A stretch of 64,000 bases of DNA from Geobacillus kaustophilus (GCF_000948285.1 NZ_JYBP01000003.1:2170001-2234000); one strand, 5' to 3'; shown: positions 34,579-43,984, numbered from the stretch's first letter. Notes: a model not told the origin generated them from the letters alone. Made by a program: numbers and translations.

Positions 34579-34593
34579 TTTTCCTTCATCCGA

Positions 34594-34638
34594 AAGCCGC
34601 GTTTGACTGCGAGTCAAGCGCGGCTTTGATTTTTGCAT
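34594..34638 (+). terminator. Terminator after the coiled-coil gene
   Basis: AAAGCCGCG and CGCGGCTTT with inner TTGACT/AGTCAA pairing, then GATTTTTGC. Confidence 0.8.
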
Positions 34639-34902
34639 CTCGGCTTCTTCGATCCCGGATCAAATCCCCCCCCTGCTCGGCCGCGCACGAAGGCGGAAGA
34701 GAAGCTAACGATTTATCCGTCATCATGAACACAATTGGTTTCCAATACGCAGCCAAAACTCTGTCCCCGGACAAAACGCCAAAAACAGAGAACGCGCGCC
34801 GATAAAGTATGATGGGGCTTTTGCGTGCATAATTACTGCTCCTTTTGACGCACAATATAAATACGAAAGAAGCCTTTTCATGAGTTGAGGGAGGAATTAT
34901 CC

Positions 34903-35157
34903 ATGTCGTTTCTTTGGAGCTTAATCGTCGGGGGCGTCATCGGTTGGCTGGCAGGTCTTCTGACAGGACGCGATATTCCTGGAGGGATCATTGGCAACAT
35001 TATCGCCGGGTTTATCGGAGCCTGGCTTGGAACGGCGCTCTTTGGCAACTGGGGGCCGACCATCGGCGGATTTGACATCATCCCAGCCCTGATCGGTTCC
35101 GTCATTCTCATTTTGCTTGCAAGTTTTGTCATTCGCAGATTGCATAGGGCGGCGTGA
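34903..35157 (+). CDS. GlsB/YeaQ/YmgE-family membrane protein
   Basis: 84 residues from ATG 34903 (GAGGGAGGAATTATCC upstream). Three glycine-rich membrane spans with GGVIGWLAGLLTGRD and GIIGNIIAGFIGAWLG, the hallmark of the transglycosylase-associated (GlsB/YeaQ) family, linked to general stress. 34639-34902 shows no gene. Confidence 0.88.
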   Translation: MSFLWSLIVGGVIGWLAGLLTGRDIPGGIIGNIIAGFIGAWLGTALFGNWGPTIGGFDIIPALIGSVILILLASFVIRRLHRAA

Positions 35158-35246
35158 ACGACGCCCCTTTCGCGCTTTGTAGCCGAGATCGGTCTGGTCA
35201 GTTTCTTGAGGTACAACCAAAACCAATCGGCTTTATCCATAGGTTC

Positions 35247-35279
35247 CCCCCACTTACATGGATTGCATGGAAGTGGGGG
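35247..35279. repeat. 9-bp hairpin, possible IS200/IS605 end
   Basis: CCCCCACTT and AAGTGGGGG enclose a 15-base loop (with ACATGG/GCATGG). Hairpins of this sort form the ends of IS200/IS605 elements. It directly follows a broken HNH gene. Confidence 0.4.
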
Positions 35280-35282
35280 TGT

Positions 35283-35440
35283 TTCCGACCAAAGTCACAG
35301 ACGACACAACGGTAGCCGTACTTTTGCAGGCAAAGATTCCACGCCCTTGCATTTCGTTCATACCGATTCACGGCAAGCAGCTTTTTTGCCGCCTTCGCGC
35401 ACATCGATCAGCGGGTATGGCCAGCGGCTCGGCATAAATT
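35283..35440 (-). pseudogene. HNH endonuclease fragment
   Basis: A short frame reading KAAKKLLAVNRYERNARAWN and LCLQKYGYRCVVCDF looks like the first zinc-knuckle part of an HNH endonuclease (usually RNP-ARxxCLxxYGYxCxVCGF). It ends abruptly at the hairpin at 35247-35279, and the HNH catalytic motif is missing. Fragment only. Confidence 0.4.
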
Positions 35441-35493
35441 TTCATTGTCATCCCTTACAATGCCAAGGGCATGATTCGATCAAGCGAACAGCG

Positions 35494-36238
35494 TCACCGC
35501 TGTCCGCTTGACGAGAGCAACGCTTCTTTGACCAACTCCATCGCGTGTCCATCGTTCGGGTCATTCGTCCCCAACTCGCCGCGGAAGGCTTTCTGGAGAA
35601 CGGATTGTTTTAATAAATCGAGCTTTTCCTCCACTGCCAAAACGAGTTGTTTTTCGTTCTCTAATTTTTCTAATAAGTTGTCGAGTTTCTCGGCGATGCG
35701 TTTTTGTTCGTTTAGGGGGGAGTGGGAAAGGCAGACTTTCAATGAGAGCACCACTTATATTTGGCTGTGCTCCACCATACGCCAATTTCGAAATTTCTGT
35801 CGAGGAACTAATCACAAAATAATTTCTATACACTACATATAAAATGTTATCATTAATCGTTTTAATATTTCCAACGCGTTGGTTTTGCATAGCGATTTCG
35901 TCCGAATTATATATACCTATTTTCCCAGTAGTAGCCCCAGACATTGCGATTAATAAGTCGCCTTTGCGCACCAAAAACTTTTCATTGTAGAGCTCCCTAG
36001 GAACCCTAACAGCGGTTTCGAGAGTTGTTTCCATACCATTTAAATCGGATATTCGAATTATTGGTATACCCTCATCAGAATAATCAGTGCTTTTAAATGC
36101 ATATCCATTAAATAATTTGGCAACAACTCCAAATTTCACCCACACCCAATTCCCCGGCACTTCGTACGGCTGCTCGTCTTTGGGCACGAGCGCTTCTTCG
36201 AGCAGCTGTTCCATCGATTTTGGTTTGGCCTTGCTCAT
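35494..36238 (-). pseudogene. hsdS: Type I restriction specificity subunit HsdS (one target domain), frameshifted
   Basis: From ATG 36238: MSKAKPKSMEQLLEEAL, then one target-recognition domain (PGNWVWVKFGVVAKLFNGY, IPIIRISDLNG, GDLLIAMSGATTGKIG) up to LPFPLPP. The frame then breaks. In another frame LNEQKRIAEKLDNLLEKLEN and SVLQKAFRGELGTNDPND follow to 35494. A single missing C in the CCCCCC run (35713-35720) explains it. The rebuilt protein would be ~245 residues, a half-size HsdS with a single recognition domain. Confidence 0.82.
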
Positions 36239-37453
36239 CGTTCTGACACCTCGAGTCGTTCGGCGACGTGGAGCATTTCAGTTTTGGCCGGTTCGTAGCG
36301 GGTCGGGTGTTCGGCCGCTTTCAGTTCGGCAATGACTTCATTGAGCAGCGAGATGGCGAGCTCTAATTTCTCCACCGCTTCTTCGGCCGAGTCGATCGGG
36401 TCGGGCAAGTTGTCGTACACGGACAGCGATTCGTCGGCGATGAGACCGATGTCGAGGCTGTCGCCTTTTTTGGCGATGTCGGCGCGGGTGAAGACGTTCC
36501 ACCGTTCATCGTCGACTTGATGGCGGTCTTCGGCGGTGTAGGCTTTCATAAATCCGGCGAAATGGTCTTTCATCAGCGGATTGCGCTTGCCAAACGACGG
36601 CATGTTCGTGCGAAGATCGTACACCCACCCATACTTCTTTCGTGTTGCCCGTGTCTGTTTCCCCGCGGGTGAAGAACAAGACGTTCGTTTTCACCCCTTG
36701 GGCGTAGAAAATGCCGGTCGGCAAGCGCAAGATCGTATGGACGTTGCATTTGTCCATCAAGTCGCAGCGGATGTCGGCGCCGACGCCGCCTTCAAACAGC
36801 ACGTTGTCGGGCACAACGACCGCGGCGCGCGCCTTGCCGTTTGGTCTGAGCGCCCGGTAAATGTGCTGGAGGAAGTTCAGCTGCTTGTTTGACGTCATAA
36901 ACGTAAAGTCGGTCCGTGTCGCCCGTTCGCCGCCTTTTTTTGTGCCAAACGGCGGGTTTGTCAAAATGACGTCATACCCTTTCAGCTGTTCGCCAAGGGG
37001 AGAGAGCGTGTCGCCAAGCAAAATGTCGCCGTGCACATCATGCAAGAGGGCGTTCATGACCGCGAGGCGGTGCGTGTCGCGGACGAGCTCGGCCCCGGAG
37101 AACGCTTCATATTTCTGGAACCGAATTTCTTCTTCCGATAAATCAAAATAGTCGTCCGTTTTCGCCCGGACGTGGCGGCTGGCGGCGATCATAAAGCCGA
37201 ACGTCCCCGCCGCCGGGTCGTGGCAGCGCTCGCCGGGCTTCGGGTCCACGAGTTCGACGATGACGTCAATAAGCACGCGGGGGGTGAAATATTGCCCCGC
37301 GCCTGATTTCAATTCGCTCGCGTTTTTCTCAAGCAGCCCTTCGTACAAGGCGCCGAGCCCTTCTTCTTTCGCGTTGTACCAGTCAAGCGCGTCGATGGTG
37401 CGGATGATTTTTTCCAAGTTTTTCGGCTCACGGATGTTGGACGTCGCGTCGGT
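36235..37453 (-). pseudogene. hsdM: Type I restriction methyltransferase HsdM, frameshifted and N-terminally truncated
   Basis: Carries the adenine methylase core: SGAGQYFTPRVLIDVIVELV, motif I-like CHDPAAGTFGFMI, and motif IV VILTNPPFG. The frame breaks after NTKEVWV; the next frame resumes YDLRTNMPSFGKRNPLMKDH. A 4-bp tandem duplication (GGGTGGGT near 36625) is the cause. About 170 N-terminal residues are missing: an IS605-type right end begins at 37454. The 3' end overlaps hsdS by 4 bp. Confidence 0.85.
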
Positions 37454-37519
37454 TTGACACTCCACACGCCTAAAGGGCGTGGGATTCTTGGGTCGTTCGC
37501 GTCCTCATCCATTTCTGGT

Positions 37520-38671
37520 TCAGACAACGCCCAAGTTCAGGGGTGTGTCATCACCCCGTCCCATCGGGTTAAGATGTACCCCAATGGGCGGCGCACCTGT
37601 GACCCGTGCGCTAGGTTGGGCGGCGAAGCCCGAAATCGCTTTGGCGATGTTGATCGCGCCATTTAAGTCGGCGTGGATGGTGTATCCGCATTTTTTACAC
37701 GTAAAGTGGATGCCATTGCGATTTTCCTTTTCCCGATGTCCACATTTACACGTTTGGCTCGTATAAGTCGGATTCACCCACTCGACCCGAATGCCCGACA
37801 TTTCGGTTTTGTAGGCAATCATCGTTTGCAGTTGATGGAACGCCCATGAATGAAGACTTCGTCCCGCTTCTTTGGCCGAAGCGGCTCGTTTCCGAATCCC
37901 CGCCAAATCTTCCATCCGAATCACGCCAACACCGTTGGCAAGGGCAAAACGGACGATTTGATGGCTGATTTTATGGTTCATATCCTTCATCCAGCGGGAC
38001 TCTTTATCGCCGATTTTGCGAATCATATGAAGCTTCTTCGCTTGGCCCAACGTTCGCCGCAAAGCCGCGTATCGCCGGCGTATGAAGGCGCATGGATTCC
38101 CTTTGAAGAATAAAGATTTGGTTCCGACACTAGCAACAGCGATATATCTTAGCCCTAGATCAATTCCCATTACTTTTGTTTCTTTCCGTCGTTTGACTTC
38201 AAACGTGATGGGAATGGCTACGTACCATTTCTTTTTCTTTTTATAGAGTACAGCTGTTCCTTGTTTTGCCGTTCCGTTCATGATTCGATCAAGCCATGTT
38301 TGTTGATAGGGACGCACGACAACGGGTACGCCTATTTTTTTCTCCAATGTTGGAAAAGCAACCGTGTAGAAATCTCCTTTCTTTTCTATTTTTAAGTTTT
38401 GATTATGAAAGCAACACCACCGTTTTTGAAACGTCTTTGCCTTCTGATTTTTCTTTTGGGACTTCACTTCTCGAATCGTCTGATTCACGATAGCAGAAGG
38501 AAACTTTTGTGGCGAAAAGTCTTTGAATATCTTGCTCGTTGCTTTGTTTCATTCAGGATGATGCCATAGCCAATTCGCAAATTCTGTGTTCCATTCGGTC
38601 ATTCGCTCGTACATTTCCTGTTTGGCTTTCGTTGGGTTGTGCCGTTCCAGCCTGAGTGTGATCGTGGGCAT
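37520..38671 (-). pseudogene. tnpB: TnpB RNA-guided nuclease, one in-frame stop
   Basis: From ATG 38671 the frame reads MPTITLRLERHNPTKAKQEM, reaches a TGA at about codon 41 (WLWHHPE-stop), and continues without shift through NQTIREVKSQKKN to 37520. The RuvC-like residues are present (VMGIDLGLRYIAVA, RMEDLAGI, IHADLNGAINIAKA), as is the zinc finger CKCGHREKENRN...CKKCG. Reading from the internal start 38488 gives 322 residues without the N-terminal wedge. The guide RNA of such systems is made from the right end, which here abuts hsdM. Confidence 0.85.
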
Positions 38672-38838
38672 GGATTCACCCCCTTTTCTTTTGCGATTCC
38701 ACATCGCGTTCAGTTGTTTTCGTTCTTCGATACTCTTGTCCCATATATGAATTATATCCGTTTAACGATTATACTGCGACACTTAAAGATAAAAATGGCT
38801 GCTCGAAGCAATCCGATTAAGGATTACCGAGCAACGCC

Positions 38839-38886
38839 GTCTTTCATCCCACGATTGAAACCGTGGGATGAAAGACGTTTTTTCTG
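38839..38886 (+). terminator. Strong hairpin with T-run
   Basis: CGTCTTTCATCCCACG and CGTGGGATGAAAGACG form a perfect 16-bp stem with an 8-base loop, followed by TTTTTT on the plus strand. It may be the left-end structure of the IS605 element or a terminator. Confidence 0.6.
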
Positions 38887-38925
38887 TAAACTATATAAAT
38901 GCACCTTGAAAAGTTAACTTTTCGA

Positions 38926-39465
38926 TTACGCGGAACACCCCAAGCGCCGCAACACTTCCTCCGGGCGTTCCTGAATGTAATGAGCAAATCGTTGAACCGC
39001 TTGCACGATCTCGTGGCGGTCTTTGTGAAAGGCGTTGGCGATCATCGTATCCTTCAGCCATTTCCACAAACGCTCGATCGGGTTGAGCTGCGGCGAGTAG
39101 GGAGGCAGATACAGGAAATGAAAACATTGTCCTTCTTCTCGCAAAAAGTCCTTCACCATTCGAGCGTGATGAATCCGGGCATTGTCCAAGACGAGCGCAA
39201 TGATCCGGTTGGGATGCCGCTCTTTGAGCAGGCGCAAGAAATCCAAGAACGTCGCAGCGTTGGCGGCTTCTGTTTGGTGAAGCACGATGTCCCCATCGTG
39301 GACGTTCACCGCGCCAAATACCGAAACATGGGCATGATGGCCGAATGTCGGCACACGTTTTTGACGGCCGACCTCGGACCAAGTGGATCGCAAGACATGA
39401 TAAGAGCGGATATGCGTTTCATCGATGTACAGAAGAACGGCATCTTCTGTCTCCTTGGTGATCAA
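38926..39465 (-). CDS. IS630 transposase, catalytic part (orfB)
   Basis: 179 residues: first Asp in LLYIDETHIRSYHV, second Asp in IIALVLDNARIHHA, Glu in PPYSPQLNPIERLWKWLK, i.e. the DDE triad. Translation probably depends on -1 frameshifting from orfA at the AAAAAAAA tract (39468-39475). Confidence 0.88.
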   Translation of the reverse strand: MITKETEDAVLLYIDETHIRSYHVLRSTWSEVGRQKRVPTFGHHAHVSVFGAVNVHDGDIVLHQTEAANAATFLDFLRLLKERHPNRIIALVLDNARIHHARMVKDFLREEGQCFHFLYLPPYSPQLNPIERLWKWLKDTMIANAFHKDRHEIVQAVQRFAHYIQERPEEVLRRLGCSA

Positions 39466-39992
39466 GTTTTTTTTATCAAATCCATTTGCTTTTCAAATTG
39501 CTTTTGCTCATCCGGATTCCCTTTCGCCAGCGTGTACGTAGGGCGAGTCCATGACAGACCTTGACGGTGCAGGAGTTTTCGCAGCGCTTCACGGGAAAGG
39601 CAAACACCAAAGTGCTTTTCGACATAGGATTGCAGGAGTTTGGTGTTCCAGGCCGAAGCGGCGTCCCAGCCCAGTTCCGCGGGAGTGGTGGTCAACACAA
39701 GCTGTTTGATCTCTTCCTGCTGTTCTTCGGTGAGAAACGGCTCCCGTCCAGGGGCGAAATCCCGATGAAGCAAGAGCTCCAGACCGCCTTCGTTGAACAG
39801 CGGCACATAATGGGAAACGGTTTGTCGGCACACGTTGACCATGGAGGCCGCCTCTTTGCCCAAATAACCTTCCATGACCAAACGAACCGCCATCACCCGT
39901 TGGCGAAGAAGCGCGTTTTTGATTTTCCGTTCCTGTTTGCGAAGCGTCCGTGGCGTCCATCCGTGATCATGGGTGATGTTGAGACGTTTCAT
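39462..39992 (-). CDS. IS630 transposase, helix-turn-helix part (orfA)
   Basis: 176 residues with two helix-turn-helix units (AVRLVMEGYLGKEAASMVNV and LSREALRKLLHRQGLSWTRP) and PGREPFLTEEQQEEIKQLVL between. It ends IKKT-stop just after an A8 tract. A -1 slip there gives IKKN-LITKETED, joining orfB. Confidence 0.85.
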   Translation of the reverse strand: MKRLNITHDHGWTPRTLRKQERKIKNALLRQRVMAVRLVMEGYLGKEAASMVNVCRQTVSHYVPLFNEGGLELLLHRDFAPGREPFLTEEQQEEIKQLVLTTTPAELGWDAASAWNTKLLQSYVEKHFGVCLSREALRKLLHRQGLSWTRPTYTLAKGNPDEQKQFEKQMDLIKKT

Positions 39993-40115
39993 GAATGATC
40001 CCGCTCCTTTTCCATAGGTTTCCTTAGGAACAGGATAACCGGAGTGTGCATCGGTTATACGAAGGTTAACTTTTTAATGAGCATGTATATAGTTAGATTT
40101 TTCGACTAGCACCTT

Positions 40116-40715
40116 TCATTTTATGAGTTGTAACCGCAGCGCTTCGGCAACCGCTCCTGTTCGTGACAACACCCCTAATTTTCCGAAAATAGAAGAAAGG
40201 TGACGTTCCACTGTTCGTTTGCTTATATTTAGCTTTTCGCTGATTTGCGCACTCGTTTGATCATCTGCCAGCATTTGTAATATATCTATTTCAATTTTTG
40301 TCAAACAACATTTCATTGAACATGTAGTCTTACTGTCAAGCAAGAAAAGCCTCCCCCCCTCATTGCTGTCACGTATCGCATGTGCCAAATGAGTAGAAAC
40401 TTTTTCTTTTGGTAATATCGCAGCTATACCTGCTTCATATGAAGATAAGGCAAATGGTGGATAATTGCATAGCATAATGACATTTATCGTGGGGTGTGTT
40501 TCCTTCGCGTTTTTTATCCAGTCAAGTACTTTTATTATGTGCATGTGCATATTTATCACAATGACGTCTGGTACATGTATATGTACAAGAGTGTCTAGTG
40601 AATCAAGACAAGAAACAGAACCAACAACAGTTATGCCTCTTTCTTTTTCTAATAATTTTTCCAAACCAAGCAAACAGATAGGATCAGAATCAACAAGCAA
40701 TGTACGAATAACCAT
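40116..40715 (-). CDS. NarL/LuxR-type response regulator with altered phosphorylation site
   Basis: 199 residues. Receiver domain (1-~120) with the acidic pair in LLVDSDP and the Lys in AAILPKE, but the phosphoacceptor Asp is replaced by Asn55 (DVIVINMHMH). C-terminal LuxR helix-turn-helix (about 135-195): LTKIEIDILQMLADDQTSAQ and ISKRTVERHLSSIFGKLGV. No histidine kinase nearby. It may act without phosphorylation. IS630 copy 1 ends 28 bp downstream and an IS66 derivative begins 65 bp upstream. Confidence 0.85.
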   Translation of the reverse strand: MVIRTLLVDSDPICLLGLEKLLEKERGITVVGSVSCLDSLDTLVHIHVPDVIVINMHMHIIKVLDWIKNAKETHPTINVIMLCNYPPFALSSYEAGIAAILPKEKVSTHLAHAIRDSNEGGRLFLLDSKTTCSMKCCLTKIEIDILQMLADDQTSAQISEKLNISKRTVERHLSSIFGKLGVLSRTGAVAEALRLQLIK

Positions 40716-40780
40716 ACCATTTCCCCTCTACTATTTTTTACTAAATTCTACTTCATTTAATAAACTTTGTCATTTGTTTC

Positions 40781-41678
40781 GTATCCATTCAGCCCAATAC
40801 TAGCGAGATTTTCAGAATCCAGCACCAATAGGGCATTTCCCGTATCGAAAATGCCCTAGGAGGAATGGAGAATCGTTTGGAGAGACTCCCCGCTTAGAAG
40901 TCTTTGCAACGATTCCCAAACCGGTTTCTCATGTTTTTGCAGGGTGGACATGACGCTGCGCATGACACAGAAAGCCTCGGCATCGTCTTCCTGACGAAAC
41001 GTTCCAGAAATTTTTTGTTTGACTTTCACCATCCGCAAATCGCGCTCGGCTTGGTTGTGGTCAAACGGCACTTCTTTCTTTCGCAGGAAGAGAAGCGCTT
41101 CTTGCTTGCGCTTTTCTAGGCGCTGGATGAAATGTTGCGCGTTGCGGGCGCCTTCATGCTTGCCTTGTCGGCAACGCTCCTTGAGTTCTCGGCGGCCATT
41201 CGCTGGAACTTTGCATTGGGTCACGCGGTGAAGGACTCGGTGGTCAGGATTGAGGACTTGACGGAACGTCGTTCCTCGGTGCCCCGGCTGCCCTCCCAGC
41301 TGTTTCTGCGACGGTTGGCGAGAAGGAGATTTCGCTGCAAACCGGTCAGAAGACGGCGGCAAATGGCTATTGGTGCTGTTTTTTTTGTACGGGCTTCTAA
41401 TTCTGCAATACGTGCTTTCCATTGTTGATTTTCTTGACGAAGTTGCTGGTTTTCTTGTCTTAATTGTTCGTTTTCTTTGATGAGTTTTTCGATGGTTTGT
41501 GCTTGGCGCTTAATTTTTGCGACCATGCTTTCGAGTGTAAAGACCGCTTGTTGGAAATCAAAAACAACGTTTGCCATCCTGTTCACCTCCCTTGTCTTGG
41601 ATGGTGCTAGTATAGACAAGGGGAGCAGAAATAAACCGGATCTCGTAAACTTTTTCTATGTAACGGCTGAATAGTTAC
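40781..41678 (-). mobile_element. IS66 deletion derivative with target duplication
   Basis: 898 bp. Ends GTATCCATTCAGCCC (40781) and, inverted, GTAACTATTCAGCCG (41678). Perfect 8-bp direct repeats TTTGTTTC (40773-40780 and 41679-41686). About 750 bp of the transposase middle is missing compared with 2848-4502. Confidence 0.92.
40856..41577 (-). pseudogene. IS66 transposase with internal deletion
   Basis: N-terminal coiled coil from ATG 41577 (MANVVFDFQQAVF) to LHRVTQCK is joined to the C-terminal ANGRRELKERCRQGK and VPFDHNQAERDLRMVKVK. The DDE core is lost, and a frameshift after LEARTKK separates the two parts. It cannot transpose on its own but could be moved by the intact copy. Confidence 0.9.
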
Positions 41679-41911
41679 TTTGTTTCGAAGAAAATGGCGG
41701 ATTTTCGTCAGGTAATTGGCGGAAAATACGGATTTTTCCATATGTTTATTTTAGTAAATTAAAAATAGCTGATCAGCTATTTTTTGAGAAGGAATTGGGT
41801 AAGAGCATGAATACTGTATAAATACAGATTGATTTTCTGATACAAGCAAACTGTTTTGATTGTTCTTCTAGTCAATTTACTATGATTGTGATTTAAGAGG
41901 AGTGTTAGTAT

Positions 41912-42487
41912 ATGAAAAAATTAAAATCTATTTTACTTGTTTTTTGTTTTGTATTATTTACCTTTAGCTTTAGCAATTTGACTTTTGCTGAAATTAATAT
42001 TACTCCTCAAGCTATTCCTCCTGAGTATTACCCAGGAAGTTCAGTTGTAATTAAACCTGGAGATGTTTTGGTAACAAATAATACCTCTTCTTATGGGGTT
42101 ACAGGTCATGCGGGAATTGTAATTGATGCTTACGGAACAGTAGCGTCAATTCGAGGAAGTGGGTATCACCCAAGAACTTGGGGAATAGGCGATTGGTTTG
42201 CTGAATATCCAAATGAAAAAGTGGTTCGTTATAGTGGTGCAAATGCTACAGCAGCGGCAAATTGGGCAGCAAACTATGTAAAAAATTATCGTAATGCCTA
42301 TTACGATATTAGTCCTCTATATTACATGGATTCTACGTATTGTTCTAAAATTGTATGGCAAGCATATTACTATGGCGCTAATTATGAATTACCTACTGTA
42401 TATAATCCTCTGTTCCTAACTAGTATTTGTAAACCATATGATTTACCTAAGGCTGGAACCGTTGTTTTAACGAAGGGTAGTTGGTAA
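41912..42487 (+). CDS. Secreted YiiX/NlpC-P60-superfamily protein
   Basis: 191 residues: signal peptide (1-26, cut after LTFA), then PGDVLVTNNTSSYGVTGHAG with the conserved His and, later, YYMDSTYCSKIVWQAYYYGA with the Cys. This is the same permuted arrangement as the protein at 22784, but shorter. AAGAGGAGTGTTAGTAT precedes the ATG. The 230-bp upstream region after the IS66 copy holds its promoter. Confidence 0.78.
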   Translation: MKKLKSILLVFCFVLFTFSFSNLTFAEINITPQAIPPEYYPGSSVVIKPGDVLVTNNTSSYGVTGHAGIVIDAYGTVASIRGSGYHPRTWGIGDWFAEYPNEKVVRYSGANATAAANWAANYVKNYRNAYYDISPLYYMDSTYCSKIVWQAYYYGANYELPTVYNPLFLTSICKPYDLPKAGTVVLTKGSW

Positions 42488-42527
42488 AAGAGATATAGGC
42501 TCTAAAGTCGAAAAAATTTCGATATTA

Positions 42528-42655
42528 CTATAGATGAGTAAATCACTAACATAAATTTACAATAAAACAAAAAAGAGATATGAGCCCAATTCCTTGGTTA
42601 GAATAGATGTGCTACCAAACCATTCATAAGGAGGGTTCATGTCTCTTGAAAAGAG
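42528..42655 (+). mobile_element. IS4/IS701-like left-end remnant
   Basis: TATAGATGAGTAAATCACTA through AAGGAGGGTTCATGTCTC is nearly the first 120 bp of the element at 32628. The transposase gene is absent; the next gene starts within 10 bp. Confidence 0.7.
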
Positions 42656-42663
42656 GCTGATTT

Positions 42664-43107
42664 ATGTTATCTTTGTTTTTTAACTTTCTATTTTTTTTCC
42701 TCATTCTAGTCCTTATTTTTGTAATAGTTTTTAATGATTTTATCTCTAAAAAATTACTCAGATATCTCTTTCCGTGTTTGATTATTTTAATTTTTCTAAT
42801 TCCCTTAATAGGTCATTCAAATCTATTGCTAAATTATCAGTTACGAACTCAATTAGACAAATTATCAGTTGATAAAGTGAATTTCCTCTCAGATAAGAAG
42901 GCGGTAGAAGAGATCAATTCGTTAGATCATCCGCTTCGATTTAAAATTCTATCAAAGACAAAAAAAAGAAATAATATGTTTGATTTCGTTATCAAAACGG
43001 AAGATAATAAACATAAATATTTGATTCGAATGGTAAATTATACTGAACCATTTAAATGGGTTCCATTTAACGACTTTCAAATAAATCAAGTGAATAAAAT
43101 TGAATAA
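42664..43107 (+). CDS. Membrane-anchored hypothetical protein
   Basis: 147 residues: two or three N-terminal membrane spans (about 4-25, 33-52), then a polar C-terminal domain ending NDFQINQVNKIE. Not recognised. Its upstream region was replaced by the IS left end; AAGAGGCTGATTT lies before the ATG. Confidence 0.55.
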   Translation: MLSLFFNFLFFFLILVLIFVIVFNDFISKKLLRYLFPCLIILIFLIPLIGHSNLLLNYQLRTQLDKLSVDKVNFLSDKKAVEEINSLDHPLRFKILSKTKKRNNMFDFVIKTEDNKHKYLIRMVNYTEPFKWVPFNDFQINQVNKIE

Positions 43108-43519
43108 TATAACCCGTAGTGCTATATAGATGCAACGAAAAAGTTTAACATATCCTTGATGGAAAAGTCGCTTGTCCATTTTTCAGCTGACGGAAGGACC
43201 AAACAACCACCCGTTTCACAGCCCATACATGGGTCTGAAAGTCGCATTGTTCGGTCCCCTTCAAAGACGGTCGCGCCCAACGCGGCAACGCCGCTTCCAG
43301 ACCATACACGGCGCTGGAGGCGGCGTTGTTTGCGACTTGCCGCGCCAGGCAAAGCAGGCAGACAACCCTTTTCACACACAAACGGTTCTTGATCCAGCCG
43401 CCGACCTTAGTAAACCAAAAAAGACGGCGATCGTCTCATCACCGTCCAGCGCCAACGCCCCAACGAACTTGCCGGGCATCGTCGCCTGACAGCCCCTTCC
43501 GTTTCCTTTGTGCATCCGA
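43108..43519. other. GC-rich stretch without a recognised gene
   Basis: Differs sharply in base content from both neighbours. Open frames exist on both strands (for example 43122-43379 minus with a CMGCETGGC motif), but none resembles a known protein. Probably a fragment of a lost element or gene. Confidence 0.3.
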
Positions 43520-43694
43520 TTACGTGCGTCGATAGATGACATCACCGACAATAATCGTGATCAAAGAAATCAACATCGTCAATTTGATCACCTTGTAGTC
43601 TAAAAAGCGCAGCACTTGTTCTTCAAACATGTAGACGAAAAAGAAAATGACCATCAGCACGGCAACAAACAAGACAAACTTTTTTTCGATTCAT
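43520..43694 (-). pseudogene. Small two-span membrane protein, frameshifted in an A-tract
   Basis: ATG 43692-43694 (AAGGAGAATCGGTTTCC upstream) begins MNRKK. After AAAAAAA the proper frame reads FVLFVAVLMVIFFFVYMFEE and ends VIYRRT at 43520. One A too many breaks it. Not recognised. Confidence 0.45.
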
Positions 43695-43713
43695 GGAAAC
43701 CGATTCTCCTTCA

Positions 43714-43950
43714 TCAGAATGTATCCAATACATTGCCCGTCGTTTTGATCATATCGTCGGAAATATATACTTTTTTCAGATTGGTGCGCTTGCTGTCACT
43801 GTAGACAAAGTGATACGCGTCATATATATATTGATCATAATAATCACGTAATACCGTATGATTTTTACCGTCGTCCAGTACGGTTTTATATAAGTTGCAA
43901 TTTTGTTTTACATGGCATTGTTCGCTCTTCTTGCCACCGTGCCAGCTTGT
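43714..43950 (-). pseudogene. C-terminal fragment of an unknown protein
   Basis: NCNLYKTVLDDGKNHTVLRD and DDMIKTTGNVLDTF to the stop look like real coding sequence. The 5' part is lost near 43950 where other sequence begins. It ends 20 bp before the small membrane gene, so the two once shared an operon. Confidence 0.35.
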
Positions 43951-43984
43951 CAGGTGATAAAGACGGGACATGGAGATCGGAAAT

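Larger units (their letters stand above)
37454..38886 (-). mobile_element. IS605-family (tnpB-only) element inserted in hsdM
   Basis: Right end TTGACACTCCACACGCCTAA with the hairpin CCCACGCC/GGCGTGTGG next to hsdM at 37454. tnpB is inside. The left part contains a strong hairpin at 38839-38877. No tnpA. The precise left boundary is uncertain; 38886 is where the next element's flank starts. Confidence 0.7.
38896..40087 (-). mobile_element. IS630-family element, copy 1
   Basis: 1192 bp, ends TAAATGCACCTTGAAAAG and, inverted, TACATGCTCATTAAAAAG, flanked by TA dinucleotides as usual for IS630. Two overlapping transposase frames. Nearly identical to copy 2 at 44169-45359, differing in length by one base in the A-tract. 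Confidence 0.88.
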
